Positions 22,758-35,400 of a stretch of 64,000 nucleotides of DNA are shown here, one piece after another; position 1 is the stretch's first letter, and every line of letters starts with the position of its first letter. The notes under the pieces were generated by a model. It was not told where the DNA came from. It did no database searches and worked only from the letters and a program-made list of their open reading frames with translations. Source of the DNA: Dendrolimus kikuchii (Eukaryota > Arthropoda > Insecta > Lepidoptera > Lasiocampidae); assembly GCA_019925095.2 (NCBI GenBank), contig CM034406.1, forward strand, positions 17,774,888-17,838,887, given 5' to 3'. The translations under genes and the position numbers were made by a program.

Positions 22758-23277
22758 AAACGCTAGTTGAGAACGCCAGTACCAGAGTCCTTGTTCAATA
22801 GTCTATGCGGAATTTTGAATTCTCTTCGTAACCGGTCCATCCTTCTTGAGGACCCAGCCTGAGTACGAAACGTATTCCCCTGCGTTACATAAAAAAGAAA
22901 CGACTTCTTAGCTCTCAACACTACCGAAAAGTCATTCGACAATCGACTGAAGTTGCCCACTAAACAGAAAATTACGGACTTTTTTCAACAGGAACAATTG
23001 TAAATCATTGTACAAATGTTAAAAATACAATACGAATTTTAATTTTTGTTATGTTAATTTTGTTTACTTGATTTTTTGTCTCCCTCTTTTTTGTTTATAA
23101 ATTTCTGTTATTTTGATCTCTTGGTCATTTGAAATTTTTCTCTGGTCCCTCGAGTGTCAAATTATCGAGAGTCGACTGTATATAGAAATAAATTAATATT
23201 TCTTAATGTGTTAAGTGACATTGTAATTAATTAAGTTAACGATGTTTTTCCCTTTGTTTACGAATTTCAATGTAACA

Positions 23278-23283
23278 TTTTAT
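23278..23283 (-). terminator. Poly-A signal of the SLC26 gene (TTTATT on +)
   Basis: AATAAA on the minus strand, 57 bp beyond the stop codon. Confidence 0.6.
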
Positions 23284-23339
23284 TATTTAAAGTTACGTAT
23301 TAAGGGCATACTTTTCACTAATGACCTCTCCGTTGACCT

Positions 23340-23488
23340 TCACGCTGCAACCGTGATGGAGACGGCATGCTTCTTCGATTCGATGACGTTGTAGTAGACT
23401 ACAGCGTCGTGCACCGTCGGGAACGTGTCCAGCTGTAGTCTGTCTGATTCTAGCGAATTGTAGCGTTCTATCATTTCTAACATCGGTC
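23340..23488 (-). CDS. SLC26 exon 17 (residues 682-730), STAS end and stop
   Basis: [20 protein letters not shown], then [20 protein letters not shown] and a short tail before TGA (23342-23340). FPTVHDAV is the usual last STAS helix. There is no PDZ-type terminus. Confidence 0.92.
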
Positions 23489-26400
23489 CTGTACCCAAAA
23501 TAATTAGCATTAGAATCAAATCCATATTTATATAGTGTCTGGTTGGGTTATAAAGTTTTATTTTCAAAAGATGCATAAGTCTAATTTAGAATGTTTATAA
23601 AAAAATCATAAATTTGCCAAGTGGTAGGGTATTTCCTTGTCTGGATGGCTACCTATATGCCGCCATAACAACCTTGAGTTGTATCTCGGTATTAGCGCAT
23701 TTGTAGTACGTTTGGTGTCACTCCATGGGCGATGATAATCACTTTCCATCAGGTGGGCCGTATCTGCAGAAATCGTGCAATAAAATAATAATATCTAGAT
23801 TAAAAACGAATGAATTGTCTTTGGGACACCTGGATCCCAATTCTGCTATTTCAATATCTTAACGTTGCGAAGATATTCAAAGTACGATTCCAATGCGATA
23901 GTGTCAAAAATTCTTATTCTACTAAATCCATAATATGTTATCGATAGCGTCGCGGCTAAATAAAAATAGAAACAAATTGAAAGAAAGAAAGAAAATATTA
24001 ATTTCCAATTGCGACTCACACAATACAAACTGATAAGAAAATATACATACAAAAAAATGAAAGCCGCAATTTAAAAAAGGAGGTTGGCACTCAGTCTTTT
24101 TTTTAATTTTTTATGGCAGGAGTTCAGCAGACAGGCAGACGGCCCACTTGATGGAAAGCGGTTACCATCGCCTATGGACATTTGCTACACCAAAGATGCT
24201 ACAAATGCGCTGCTGCTCTCTTTAGGGAGACTGGAACCTGATCACTAATATCGGAACCCAACTCAAAGTTGTTATGGCGACATACTTTAGACCAGGGGTG
24301 GTAGCCATCCAGTGGGGCAAATGCCCTATCACCTGGCTGTACGACAGGCCGCCCGGCCGCAGGAAATTGTATTCTTTCTCCGTTCCTGCACGGATAAAAA
24401 TTATGCCGACACAGCTTTCACTAAAATGGTAGCGTATAATAATCTTTTTTAAATGCTGTGGTACTTAAAAATACAAACTTTTTCAAGATAAAACTAAAAA
24501 ATCTTTTATTAAAATAAATGTAAAACAATCAATCACAACATAATTCTATCGCAGACTGCATAGGACCACATTAGTGTTAAGAATTATACTGTATTACTTA
24601 CTAATTATTATATTAATCTCATTGTAAGTGAACTACCTGTTCTTATGAGAAATAAAGTTCTTTAAACCTACTTCGTTTCCCGGGAATTTCAAGTCAAGAT
24701 GAACGAAGTCGCGAGCATATCCTAGTTAATATATATTTACCATTCGCTCCTGATAGTAGTACTGTGATGTTGCTAGCCATCAGCTCCCTTTGTACGGCGA
24801 CCAGACTCTTGACCCCGGGCGCGTCCACGTACGACAACGCTGTCGCGTCAATTATAACACACTGCACCTGAAAATAAACAGCGTCGTCGTCAGCCAACCG
24901 TTGTCCACTGCTGGACGCAGGCCTCCCCGAGTTCCCCTTGCGCAGATCGTCGGTCCGACGGGCTGCAGGGCGTCTTACACTACATTTGCCGAGACGCGGT
25001 CTCCACTCCAGGAGTCATCTGCTCCATCGGCCATAAATCCTGCGATCAACGTGGCCGGCGCACTGCCACTTCAGATTGCTAATTTTGCTAGCTATTTTTT
25101 TTAATTTTTTTATTGCAGGAGTTCAGCAGACAGGCAGATGGCCCACTGAATGGAAAGCGGTTTCCATCACCTATGGACATTTGCAACACCAAAAGCGCTA
25201 CAAATGCGCTGCTGCTCTCTTAAGTGAGTCTGGAACCTGGTCACTAATGCCGGAACACAACTCAAAGTTGTTATGGCGTCATGCTCTAGACCAGGGGTGG
25301 TAGCCATCCAGTCGGGCGAATGCCCTACCACCTGACTGTGGGTTGTTAAGTCGCCTCTTACGACAGGCCGCCCCAACGCAGGAAATTGTATTCTTTCTCC
25401 GTTCCTGCACGGATAAAAGTATATCGGTAACCTTGGTTTTCTTACGGATACCCTCATTTCTGATTTTATCCATAAGAGATACTCCGAACATGGCTCGCTC
25501 CATAGCCCGATGAGCGACCTTGAGTTTGTGGACTAATCCAACTGTCAGTGTCCACGTCTCAGCAATCGTCATGACGGGTAAGAGTCAAAGACTTTCGTCT
25601 TCAAGCATTGCGGAATGGCCGACGTGAAGACCATCGGAGCTTTCCGAATGCCGCCCAATCTAACTGAATCCTTCTATTGACTACCTTCTTGAACACCTGA
25701 TTTCATAAGAGAAGAACTTGTTTCTTTATAATAACAGCCTATAAACGTCCCATTGCTGGGCTCGGGCCTCTCACTATAGAGGGGGAATGGACAGTATAAC
25801 CGCCACGGTTGTCCAAGGCGGCTTGGCAGGTTTGACACATCGGTTATGTCGATGTGCAGGATTCATCACGATGTTTTCCTTCACCGATGTTAGGACGTGG
25901 TAATTGTAACAATATGCACATTAGGCTAGAGAACTGCCTAAGTGGTGCATGCGTTCCGGCCAGGATCGAACCCGCGTCCTTCGAGTTTAGGACGCGTACG
26001 CTAGCCATTACGCTACCACGATTTATAATTTGCAGTAAACCTGCCAAAAATCGAAATTTGTGCTGGGTACACATAGTAGGAGTGAAGCTTCAACGAACAA
26101 GTGGAAAGACGAATGACAACGGACAAATGGTAAAACGAATCGCAACAAAATTTTAACTTGAAGTTTTGCGGACAGGTTTTCAAATTGGACAAGTACATTA
26201 TTCTAAAGTATTTTTCAATAAATTTTATTACACAAATATATTTGATAACATATAATCGAATACAATGCAAGAAAACTTAACTTATTTGTATTGTATTCTA
26301 CTCATAGTCCCTCAAGACTATAAGTAGAATACTGAGCCCAGATCACCGTCTTCTATGGGTAAGGTGCCCAGAAGGCTGGCTACGTTTCCTCGCTGGATCG

Positions 26401-29400
26401 CCATACTGATCCGTTGGCCGAGGTAAGCACCAGCCCTCTGATCACCCGAAGAGTCAATGAGTCGTTTCGATAAATATTGGTTGAGGCTCATGGCCTCAGG
26501 AGCCCACGGTCCAAGCGTCTCCACAGCAAACGGCACAAACATATAACTCTCACAGAGGGTTGCATATTTGCGCCGCTTGAGTGATTCGGCTGTTTCCGCC
26601 GCTGAACCGGCCGATTTAGACGTGTTTGGTAAATGGGATGCGGCCAACGTGTCTACGCAAGTCGCATCCCACACCAAAGGCTTGCCACGCTGTCAGGGAA
26701 TTAGAGTCATTCCGTCGGGACGCCTACCATCGTCACGTGCAAAACCGTTCGGCTCCAATAACACAAGTACATTAACAATCTGCCCGTAAAACTTCAGGTT
26801 AAAATTTGTTGCGATTGGTTTTTCCACTTGTCCGTTGAAGTTTCACTTCTGCTACGTGTCCCAGCACACATTTTTTTATATTACTGGAGCACAGTAGACA
26901 GGCTGACGGCCCAACTGTGATGGTAAGTGGTTACCGTCGCCTGTGGACATTAGCAATACCAGAGGTGCTGCCAATGTGCTGCCGGCCTTGAAGGAGAAAC
27001 TGGTACCTAGCCACAAGCCATCCAGTCGAGCAAATGCCCAACCCAAACCAACCCAGGAATTAGTATTCTTCTTCCGTTCCTACACGGAGACCTACTCTCG
27101 GAGGAAAGGCCTATTTAGGCACTCGAACTATAAAACCATCGCACGCCTAAATAGGTCACTTGCACCTATCGTGCAACAATCTACTATTAAAACTTACCCG
27201 ATGACTGATATGCGGGTCCCACTCGTAAGATTCGCTCTTGGTGAGGTTGTTGTCTTCGTCGTGCGTCGCGTCCATTGGCTTCAAGTAGCCGATCTTCCTG
27301 AACAGCGTTGAACGGAAAAGGTTCTTACTGGCGAAATTGAGACCGCCGCAATAGTGGAATATCTTGACACCGGGAATTTCTTCAGCCTGGAAAGGACTTA
27401 TGGTATTTCTTACTGTCACCATGGAAGAACAATACCAAGGAATGTGGATAGATTGATGGCTGTTTTTCGATGTGAATAAGTACCGTAATTAGACTACAGT
27501 GGACCTCGGGGAATTCGGCCTCTGTATATGTGTGTATGTATATACACATACATAAAATTTATTTCGGTTTAGTAACGTAATGAATAGTAATTATTTTTTG
27601 TAAGGTCCATAGCATTAACGACGTTAATTTTTTAATATAACGTAAGCTCTCTATTGTACTGTTTAATTGAGTAAATTCCGAATATCTATTAACAGCGCGT
27701 TCCACTAGTAGCTCACAACGCTCAAAATGCTCCGGTAGCCGTTCAACAAGGCGACCGCGGTCATTGTGGTCGTGGCGAAAACGTCACTAATGACGTCATC
27801 ATATTCGATCACACAACGCTCAAAACGACCTGTGTAAACAGACTACAGAGCATTAATTCTTTCTAACTCTTGACATTTATAAGGCGCGCTCTTCAAATCA
27901 ACCAATGACATTTGTGTATTTCGTCGTTTATGACATCAACGCTCCATAATCCGTTCCACTAGAGTTTATGATTGTAATGTCCGTAAGCAAGTGGAATGGG
28001 AAAACTCGCGATCGTGAGCGTGGTCGTTGTGAGTGCCTTGTGAAACGTAGCCATAGCGTGCCGACGTTAGTGCCAACATCATAAGCAAGCACGCAAGTGC
28101 GAAGCCAATACTAATCTATACCTTCAAAATTGCGCGCCGTTATGTGACAGAGCGGGCACAACGCTCCCGCCGTTATTATATCTATGCCCGCCGTATTCTA
28201 CTGGCGCGAAAACATCAACGTTCAAAACCGAATGACAGATCGGAACAGTTCGTCGCACGTATTCAACGCGGGTACACGAAATTCGTGGTAGATTCAGAAC
28301 TCGGGTCTCGCGTCTGCTGCTTGCCTTGATCTTCACAACCTCCTTCTGATTGACTATTTGTAAATAACATATATAGTGTGTGATTAAAAGTGTATGGTTG
28401 AAGTACTGTTTCATTCCCATCCACGCTGAAGAGCGACATACACCGCTCAACCGTCAAACAAAAAAACATACCAATATAACCCCTCAATTAATATTTTATA
28501 ATACAGCACACATTTAGCTGCTAAACTAAATATAACATTTAATCATAATAAGCGCACTCAAGCGATTGCACGTGCTGAGGTGAGGTGAGACAAGGTGTGC
28601 GCGGAGTGAAACACGCGGGGGCCGACCCGCCGACTAGGAACGCACGCTTGCCGACGATCATTTGCGAACCGGCTGCCGTAGTAATCGGACGTCTGCGACT
28701 CCAGTCTCTTAAGGTGAGGCTTAATTTGAGTTAGTGTTAAAGATTTAGGACATTTCACGCAGATATGGTGATGGGTTTAGTGCGTTATTTGAGATGCGAC
28801 ATTGTTAATTACGTTAAATATTAATAGATAACGTATTTATATGCACTAACTACAGTTTTCTCCGCGGCTACGCCCCTTTCAAGCCCTAGTAAATACCTCT
28901 ATTTTACTTACTTAAATAATTAAATAGGTTTTTATATATCCCGAGTGAAGCCGCGGGTTAGCGACGTTATTTTTTAATGCTTTAAACAAGACGCATTCGG
29001 CCACAGCCTAAATCTTTAACACTAACGCAGATGAAGCCCCAGCATAATAAAAATAAATATTTTAACCATTGAGATATGACGTTTATATGATCTAAGATTG
29101 TAACATAATACGAACTATTTACGTCTTTGCTAACCGTCACACTGACAGCAAATTAAAAGTCATTCACATATCTGTCATGTCAATACAAAAATATAATTAT
29201 TACTAAAAATACTAAGAAAATTTTGAAACTACAAAAATGTTAACTTTATGTCTAAACAACAAGTATTTGTATGCAAATGATTCGTCAGTGAGTATAATTG
29301 GCCTGCTTGGATGGTTAATTTTCATTTTAATGTACATTATGTTTATGAGTGTCGTTCAATTCTTTATCTTCTTGGTCTGGAGAGACTATGAAATGGATAT

Positions 29401-32400
29401 GACTAGTAGGGGTATGCTGATTAATGGTGGATAAAGGTATTGAAAAGGAAAGGTGTTGGAAAAAAAAACAATTTCTTCTATCCAAAATTGTAACTGTATT
29501 GTATACCAATAAACTTTTTATTTATGTATTGAGTTTTATGGTCGGGGGAACTGAAAAATGGCCTTATTACAGATTAAAACGTTTATTTGAGCACTGACAC
29601 GGACAGACACAGACACGCAGACACCCGCAGACGCACGCGCACGCACGTACGCACGCATGCACGCACGCACGCACGTTTACACAGTAATGACAGATACACA
29701 TTATAGTAATAATCTAGTAAAATGACACCTGTACACACTTCTTCTTTCGTTGATAACTCTTTCACGGCACGGGCTGTCCGTTTATGGAACTCACTGCCAA
29801 TCAACAACAGACAAGCTAAATCCATATATTCTTATAAACTGATGGTTACTAAATATCTTCAGTCCTCTCAAGTCTAAAACATGCTGCTTATTCTATGTAT
29901 AATATGATATATCTTATTTTTGTATAGTATATAAAGTATATTATTATTTTTTACTTATTCTTGGAATGTTTCTTATTATTTATTGTCTTCACCGTCACTA
30001 TTGTCTTAATATTGTCTTTAGTTTAGGGGGTTGCCTGGAAGAGATCGCTTTAAGCGTTAAGGCCGCCCTTTGTTCGATATTTTCTGTACTTGTTTTAAGA
30101 ACGTAGTTTTAATTCTTGGTGAACACTAAAGTGTTTTCATTCATTCATCATATACTTATAGATTGGCGAATAAAAAAAGGTAAACTAGCTGAGTGCTCAA
30201 CGACACGACACAAAGTCTCGGATAAAAAGGGAGCGCGCACCACCCGGCGAGCCTCTCGCGGCGCGGAGGACTGGCCCAGTACATGAGCTATCGGGCCGAG
30301 AGCCAGTTGTCCACTACTCCACCTAGTGATGAGTAGTACACGCGTGAGACAGTACATTTATCCCGTAAAAAATAGATTTGTACTGATACGGCTCAAAATT
30401 TAAATATGTACCACTTCAAAAATTTTGTCCCGCTACTACTCACGCGTCAAACGTAAGAGGAAGGACAAAACGAGGACAAGAGTACAATAACGCCTCTACG
30501 GATATTCACATGAGAATGAGGGACAACATGAGTACGACTGCTAGTAAAATGAGGTGACTGAGGCCGATCACATCCGATTCATAACGAACATTTCCGAACT
30601 AGAGGTTGTAGATATTGTACGGGACAAATGAGGGAATGACGCTCACCGCTTCACCGGCCTCATCGCTACAAATGTACTGCCGCGATATAAACCATACAAA
30701 TCTCCTTGCCTCACTTGAAGTGGTACATTGTACTGGTTCAGTACAAAATATCATGTTCCTCTTACAAACTCATTTTAAAATCATGTCCTATCCGACTCTA
30801 TTGTCCACTATTCCGCGTCACGGAGGGAGGCCTGTCACACCACGCGTCGCGCGGTTGCGGCTTGAGGCGGCGGGCGGTATTCACCTACGCTCTAAATGGC
30901 GGTCTAGCAGGAGTAGGGACGCCCTCCTTCTCGTACGTTCAGGAATGCGTGCCATAGTTTTAATTATAATTACAAGGAAGTACATACAAAAATACAACAG
31001 ATAGATGATAGATAAATAAGTAGAGATGCCACGAATGGTGGTTTGGCCGAATACCGAATATTCGGCTACCGATTGTTCGATGTAAGATACGTGCAATTCG
31101 CGCGTAGCAGGTTAGTATTGAAGCAATATTTTGAAAAGTAGTTTCTTACCTTCTGGCGAATGATAAGTACTCATAATGAAACCTATGTCTCATAACAGTT
31201 TTAAGCGCGATTTGAAATTATTATTTTTTATTTGATTCCGACTTTTTTTTATTGCTAAAGTACAGCAGACAGGCTGACTGCCCAACTGTGATGGAAAGTG
31301 GTTACAGTCGCATATGGACATTAGCAATACCAGAGGTGCTGCCAATGTGCTGCCGGCCTTGAAGGAGAAACTGGAACCTAGCCACTGATGCCGGAACACA
31401 ACTTAAATTTGTTATAGCGTTATGCTCTAAACACATTCATTCATACATTTGAATGAATAAATATAAATAATATTGTTGCGGAGTTTGCGGGACTCGAATT
31501 AAAATGCCGTTAGAATTATTATACAGTTTATTAGAACTATACAAACACGTATAACACAGGTACAAATATAACCGAACGCAACAAATCTAAACGTAATACA
31601 GAAGGTCGTAATTCAATTCCCGAATGTACACACGTCACGCCTAGATCGTAGTTGTAGGTCAATTGACCCCCTCTCTCAATATATTTTTATATTTTATATT
31701 CACAAATGATAATTAATTAATTATAATTTCCTAGAATTACCTTGTAATTATAATCCGCAACACATGGCTAATGATGTTCCTGAGCGGCCGTAAACAAGTA
31801 CAATAGGACAACAGGCTGTTCTCCACAATAACTAGAAACGTATGCCAATAAATAAGTGAACAAAAGAAGACGATCATAAAAGGATTACAATTAGTTCAAA
31901 TGCCGACAAGTAATAAAATGTGCTTTTACAGATCTGTACGTGGAATTTGTCTTTGTCGGAGCCTAAGTTGTAACAGTATGAATAAATATAAAATGTATGA
32001 ATATAACTAAAAAAGAAGGTAGGAATTGATGAAATAACTCACAGCTCTATATCTCTTGGTGTCGAGATACAAGTCCGTGTCCAGAACACGACCGAGGAGA
32101 CACGTGTACGGCTTCTGCGAGCGGCAGAACAACGCACCGACGCTGGCCAATAGACCAGCACCCAGACTGAAACAACAACACTCGTACTGACACCATGGAA
32201 GAAGAATACAAAGAACTATAACCGCCCACTAAAATACATCCTACATTATAGAGGATGCCACATGTCTTTTTTCACCTAATATTCTATTATTTAAATTATA
32301 TACTAAAACGCAGTCTATGAAAATTTAAACATGTAAACCGATTTATTCAAAAATCAACACTTTCCCTCAATTTTACGATCGATATTCCTTCACAGAAATT

Positions 32401-35400
32401 ATTCTTTACAAGCTATACTATGATTTGGTATAATAATATATGCATTGGGTGGCGCAAAAACCGTTTTTTTTTGAGTCTCCCGTGAAAAATTTTTTAGTTT
32501 TTGATGTTTTATGTCTCCGAAGGACAGCTCAAAAACACAAAATTTAAGAGGTTGCTCCAAATTTTTTAAGGTATTGTTACGAGCTACACAGAACTCGAAT
32601 TAAAAATGCCGTTGGAATTACTTTAGCGTTTATTAGAACTACACAAACACGTACAAATAGAACTAGACACCACTTGTTACAAATTGCACGATCAATAACG
32701 CGCGCAAAGTCCGTCACTATCACCGCTTATCAATGTACACGTCTTGCTTGTATCGTAATCGTCGCTTGACTGCCTCACCCCTCCGTTCGGGCATTGTTTT
32801 ATACTAAACTGTATAATAGAACAAAGGACCGCGTTCACCGAAATAATCCGCACACTTGGCAAGCAAGGATTAGTTCGACACTAATGACGGCCATAAAACA
32901 AGTTCAATAACAATAGCATGTTTTCCTGAATTACAAATTCTAAACACAAAGTAAACAAATTCCTAAATCAAAGAAGACAATAAACTGCGTCTCACGACCG
33001 GCAGGTGTGCGCATTTCTTTGTCGGTATGTAACAATATCAAAAATCGCCAAAAACTGCACCTGCTCGAAAACATCTGAAGTAATGCACTAGTAAATTAAA
33101 AAGAATTATGAGCGACCCTCTAAAATTCAAATTTTGAATTGAAACTTTCAGAACCTTACTATTTTTTGGTCTATAAAATTATACCGTAACGAGAAACAAA
33201 ATTGGATAAACAAAAACTCAGTTTTTACCGTTTTTTGAAATCTTAAAAAATTTGGAGCGACCTTTTAATTTTTTTTTATTCGAGATTCAAAAAAATAATT
33301 ATCGGTCTTTTGCGCCACCCTAATATGTGTTTTTTCAAAATCAGCCGATTTAAGTCCTCATAAGGGTAATAAATTATTTAAAATTCTAATTATACAATTT
33401 TAGTTTTCGTCAAAATCGGCCCCGTAACTCCTTTGAGTATTTTTCGCCACTAAGCATAGTTTAGGATTTGGCCAACTTGAAAAATTTATCTGCGTATGCA
33501 GTCTAAATATATAGAATGGACATAGGATACTTTTTATCCCGGAAAATGGGATAGTTTATTAATTGGGACTGTCGGAATTTTCCTGGAGCGAACAGCGCCT
33601 AGATAAAAGAAATAACTTACCCAATATCAATGTTGATCAACATTGTCGTCAAAAATGTAACTAGCCATACAATTGCATCCAGTTTACTTAACTTCCAAAA
33701 CCTGAAACAATAAATATTATGCCTTTATTATAGTAAAGAGTGATATAAGCTGGCCTATTTCCTAAACATAAAAAATAGAATAGAATAAGAACAGAACCAA
33801 ACAGAGTAGAACAGAAAAAGAAAGAACAGAATAGAACACTCTTCATTGCATATAGGAATGCAGGGTTAACAATATTTCAACAAGTATAAGCGCCGGTCTT
33901 ATCGCTAATAGCGATTTACTTCCAGTCATCCTTCTGGAGATAAGGGGCTATCCCTAAAAAAACGTTAAGGGGTCGACGAAGTGTGACACTGTGTGACAAC
34001 GGGTGGGAGGGGGTCCGAAATTTCGTGACGTCACATTTCAAAATCTTATACTAATATATAAAGCTGAAGAGTTTGTTTGTTTGTTTGCTCGAACGCTCTA
34101 ATCTCAGGAACTAGTGGTCTGATTCGAAAAATTATTTCAGTGTTAGATAACCCATTTATCGAGGAAGGCTATAGGCTATTTATATCATCACGCTAAGAAC
34201 AAACTTTTTTTAAACTATTCCACGCGGACGTCGCGGGTAGAAGCTAGTCTAATATATTTAAGCTTCAAAACACGAAATTTGAGCTATTAACGAAAAACAT
34301 CAAAATATTTCCAGCTCTATCTGTATAAGCATAGTGTTTAAATTAGTAAAAATCATAATAAAACTACGTTTGAACGGTTTTAAGTGCGATAATTTATTTG
34401 ATTTTGGTTATTCCGACGTTTTGGTCACTTTTCAGTGGCCGTGTTCACGGAAGACGGACGAAGACGAAGAACCGTTAAAACGTAGTTTTATTATGTATAC
34501 AAGTCGCGAAAACTTAAGAAAATACATACATACATAACTTCACGCCAGTTCCCTTGCGGGGTAGGCAGGAACAACAGAGCGCCATTTAGGCCCATTCTTA
34601 CACACCTCACTTGCTTCTTTGACATTCATAACTCTTGTCATGCACACTCGTCTGTTCTTAAGGCTCCTGACATCACCCTCCGCTAGTACACGATCAATTT
34701 GATCATGGAAGGTGTGTCGTGGCCTTCCACGACTTCTGCATCCATTCACTTTTGCATTGTATATCTGTTTAGTCATTCTTTCATCATGCATTCTTTCCAC
34801 ATGCCCGAACCACTGGAGCATTCCTTTCCTTACCTTCACCCCGACACTCTCTCTCTTACTTCGGTATTACGAACGCGGTCCGCGAACGTCACTCCGCAGA
34901 TTTTGCGCAGTGCTCGCATCTCGACCGCGTTTACTCTACTTTCTTGCTCTCTCTTCCATACCCAACTCTCTCTTAAGAAAATATTATAGTAAAAATCATT
35001 TAAATGGAAATAAAACTAATTATTTATAACTATTTTAATCTAATCATTTTTTGATGTAAAATTGCAAAATATGTGATGTGAGTTGTGACACTAAGGAGGG
35101 AGTCTTACGAATGTGACCAGCTGCGACAAGGACCGGGGGAGGGGGTCAAGAAACCATGAAATTTGTGGACAGTCCCTATATTGTTTTTTAACAACTCTTC
35201 GGACTCGAGTGCCGTACCCTTTTTTACAAGCTTTTATTTAACTTGCAATGGATGTACCTATGTATGTAAGTTTGGATGGAATCTTGCAAGTTAAATTTGA
35301 CCAACTTCCCGGTTTCCGATTGAGCTGAAATTTTGCACGCATATGTATATCGCGTGACAATGCAATAATATGGTACCGTGGTGCTGATCTGATGATGGAG

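Larger units (their letters stand above)
21718..23178. mobile_element. Tigger/pogo-like transposon remnant
   Basis: The ends CAGTCGACTCTCGATAATTT and, inverted, CAAATTATCGAGAGTCGACTG are near-perfect terminal inverted repeats flanked by TA (21716-21717 and 23179-23180). The ends also share GGTCCCTCGA phrases. The interior is occupied by other repeats (21897-22230, 22525-22757), and no transposase ORF survives. Confidence 0.75.

Noticed and set aside
24868..24897. Extension of SLC26 exon 16 to an upstream Met ([10 protein letters not shown])
   Set aside because: Those codons are a LINE tail plus a polypyrimidine tract; TTTATTTTCAG is a good acceptor and phase 0 agrees with exon 15.
25844..26074. 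Small ORF with Cys and Leu-rich sequence
   Set aside because: Lies wholly within a SINE-B copy and has a similar counterpart at 57684-57899.
30615..31004. 129-codon plus-strand ORF
   Set aside because: No recognisable motif, uneven composition, repeat-like surroundings and an overlapping ORF in another frame; insufficient support.
34060..34250. Possible small exon near the GAGTTTGTTTGTTTG motif
   Set aside because: The same sequence occurs at 48890-49065 in the other orientation, so it is a dispersed repeat.
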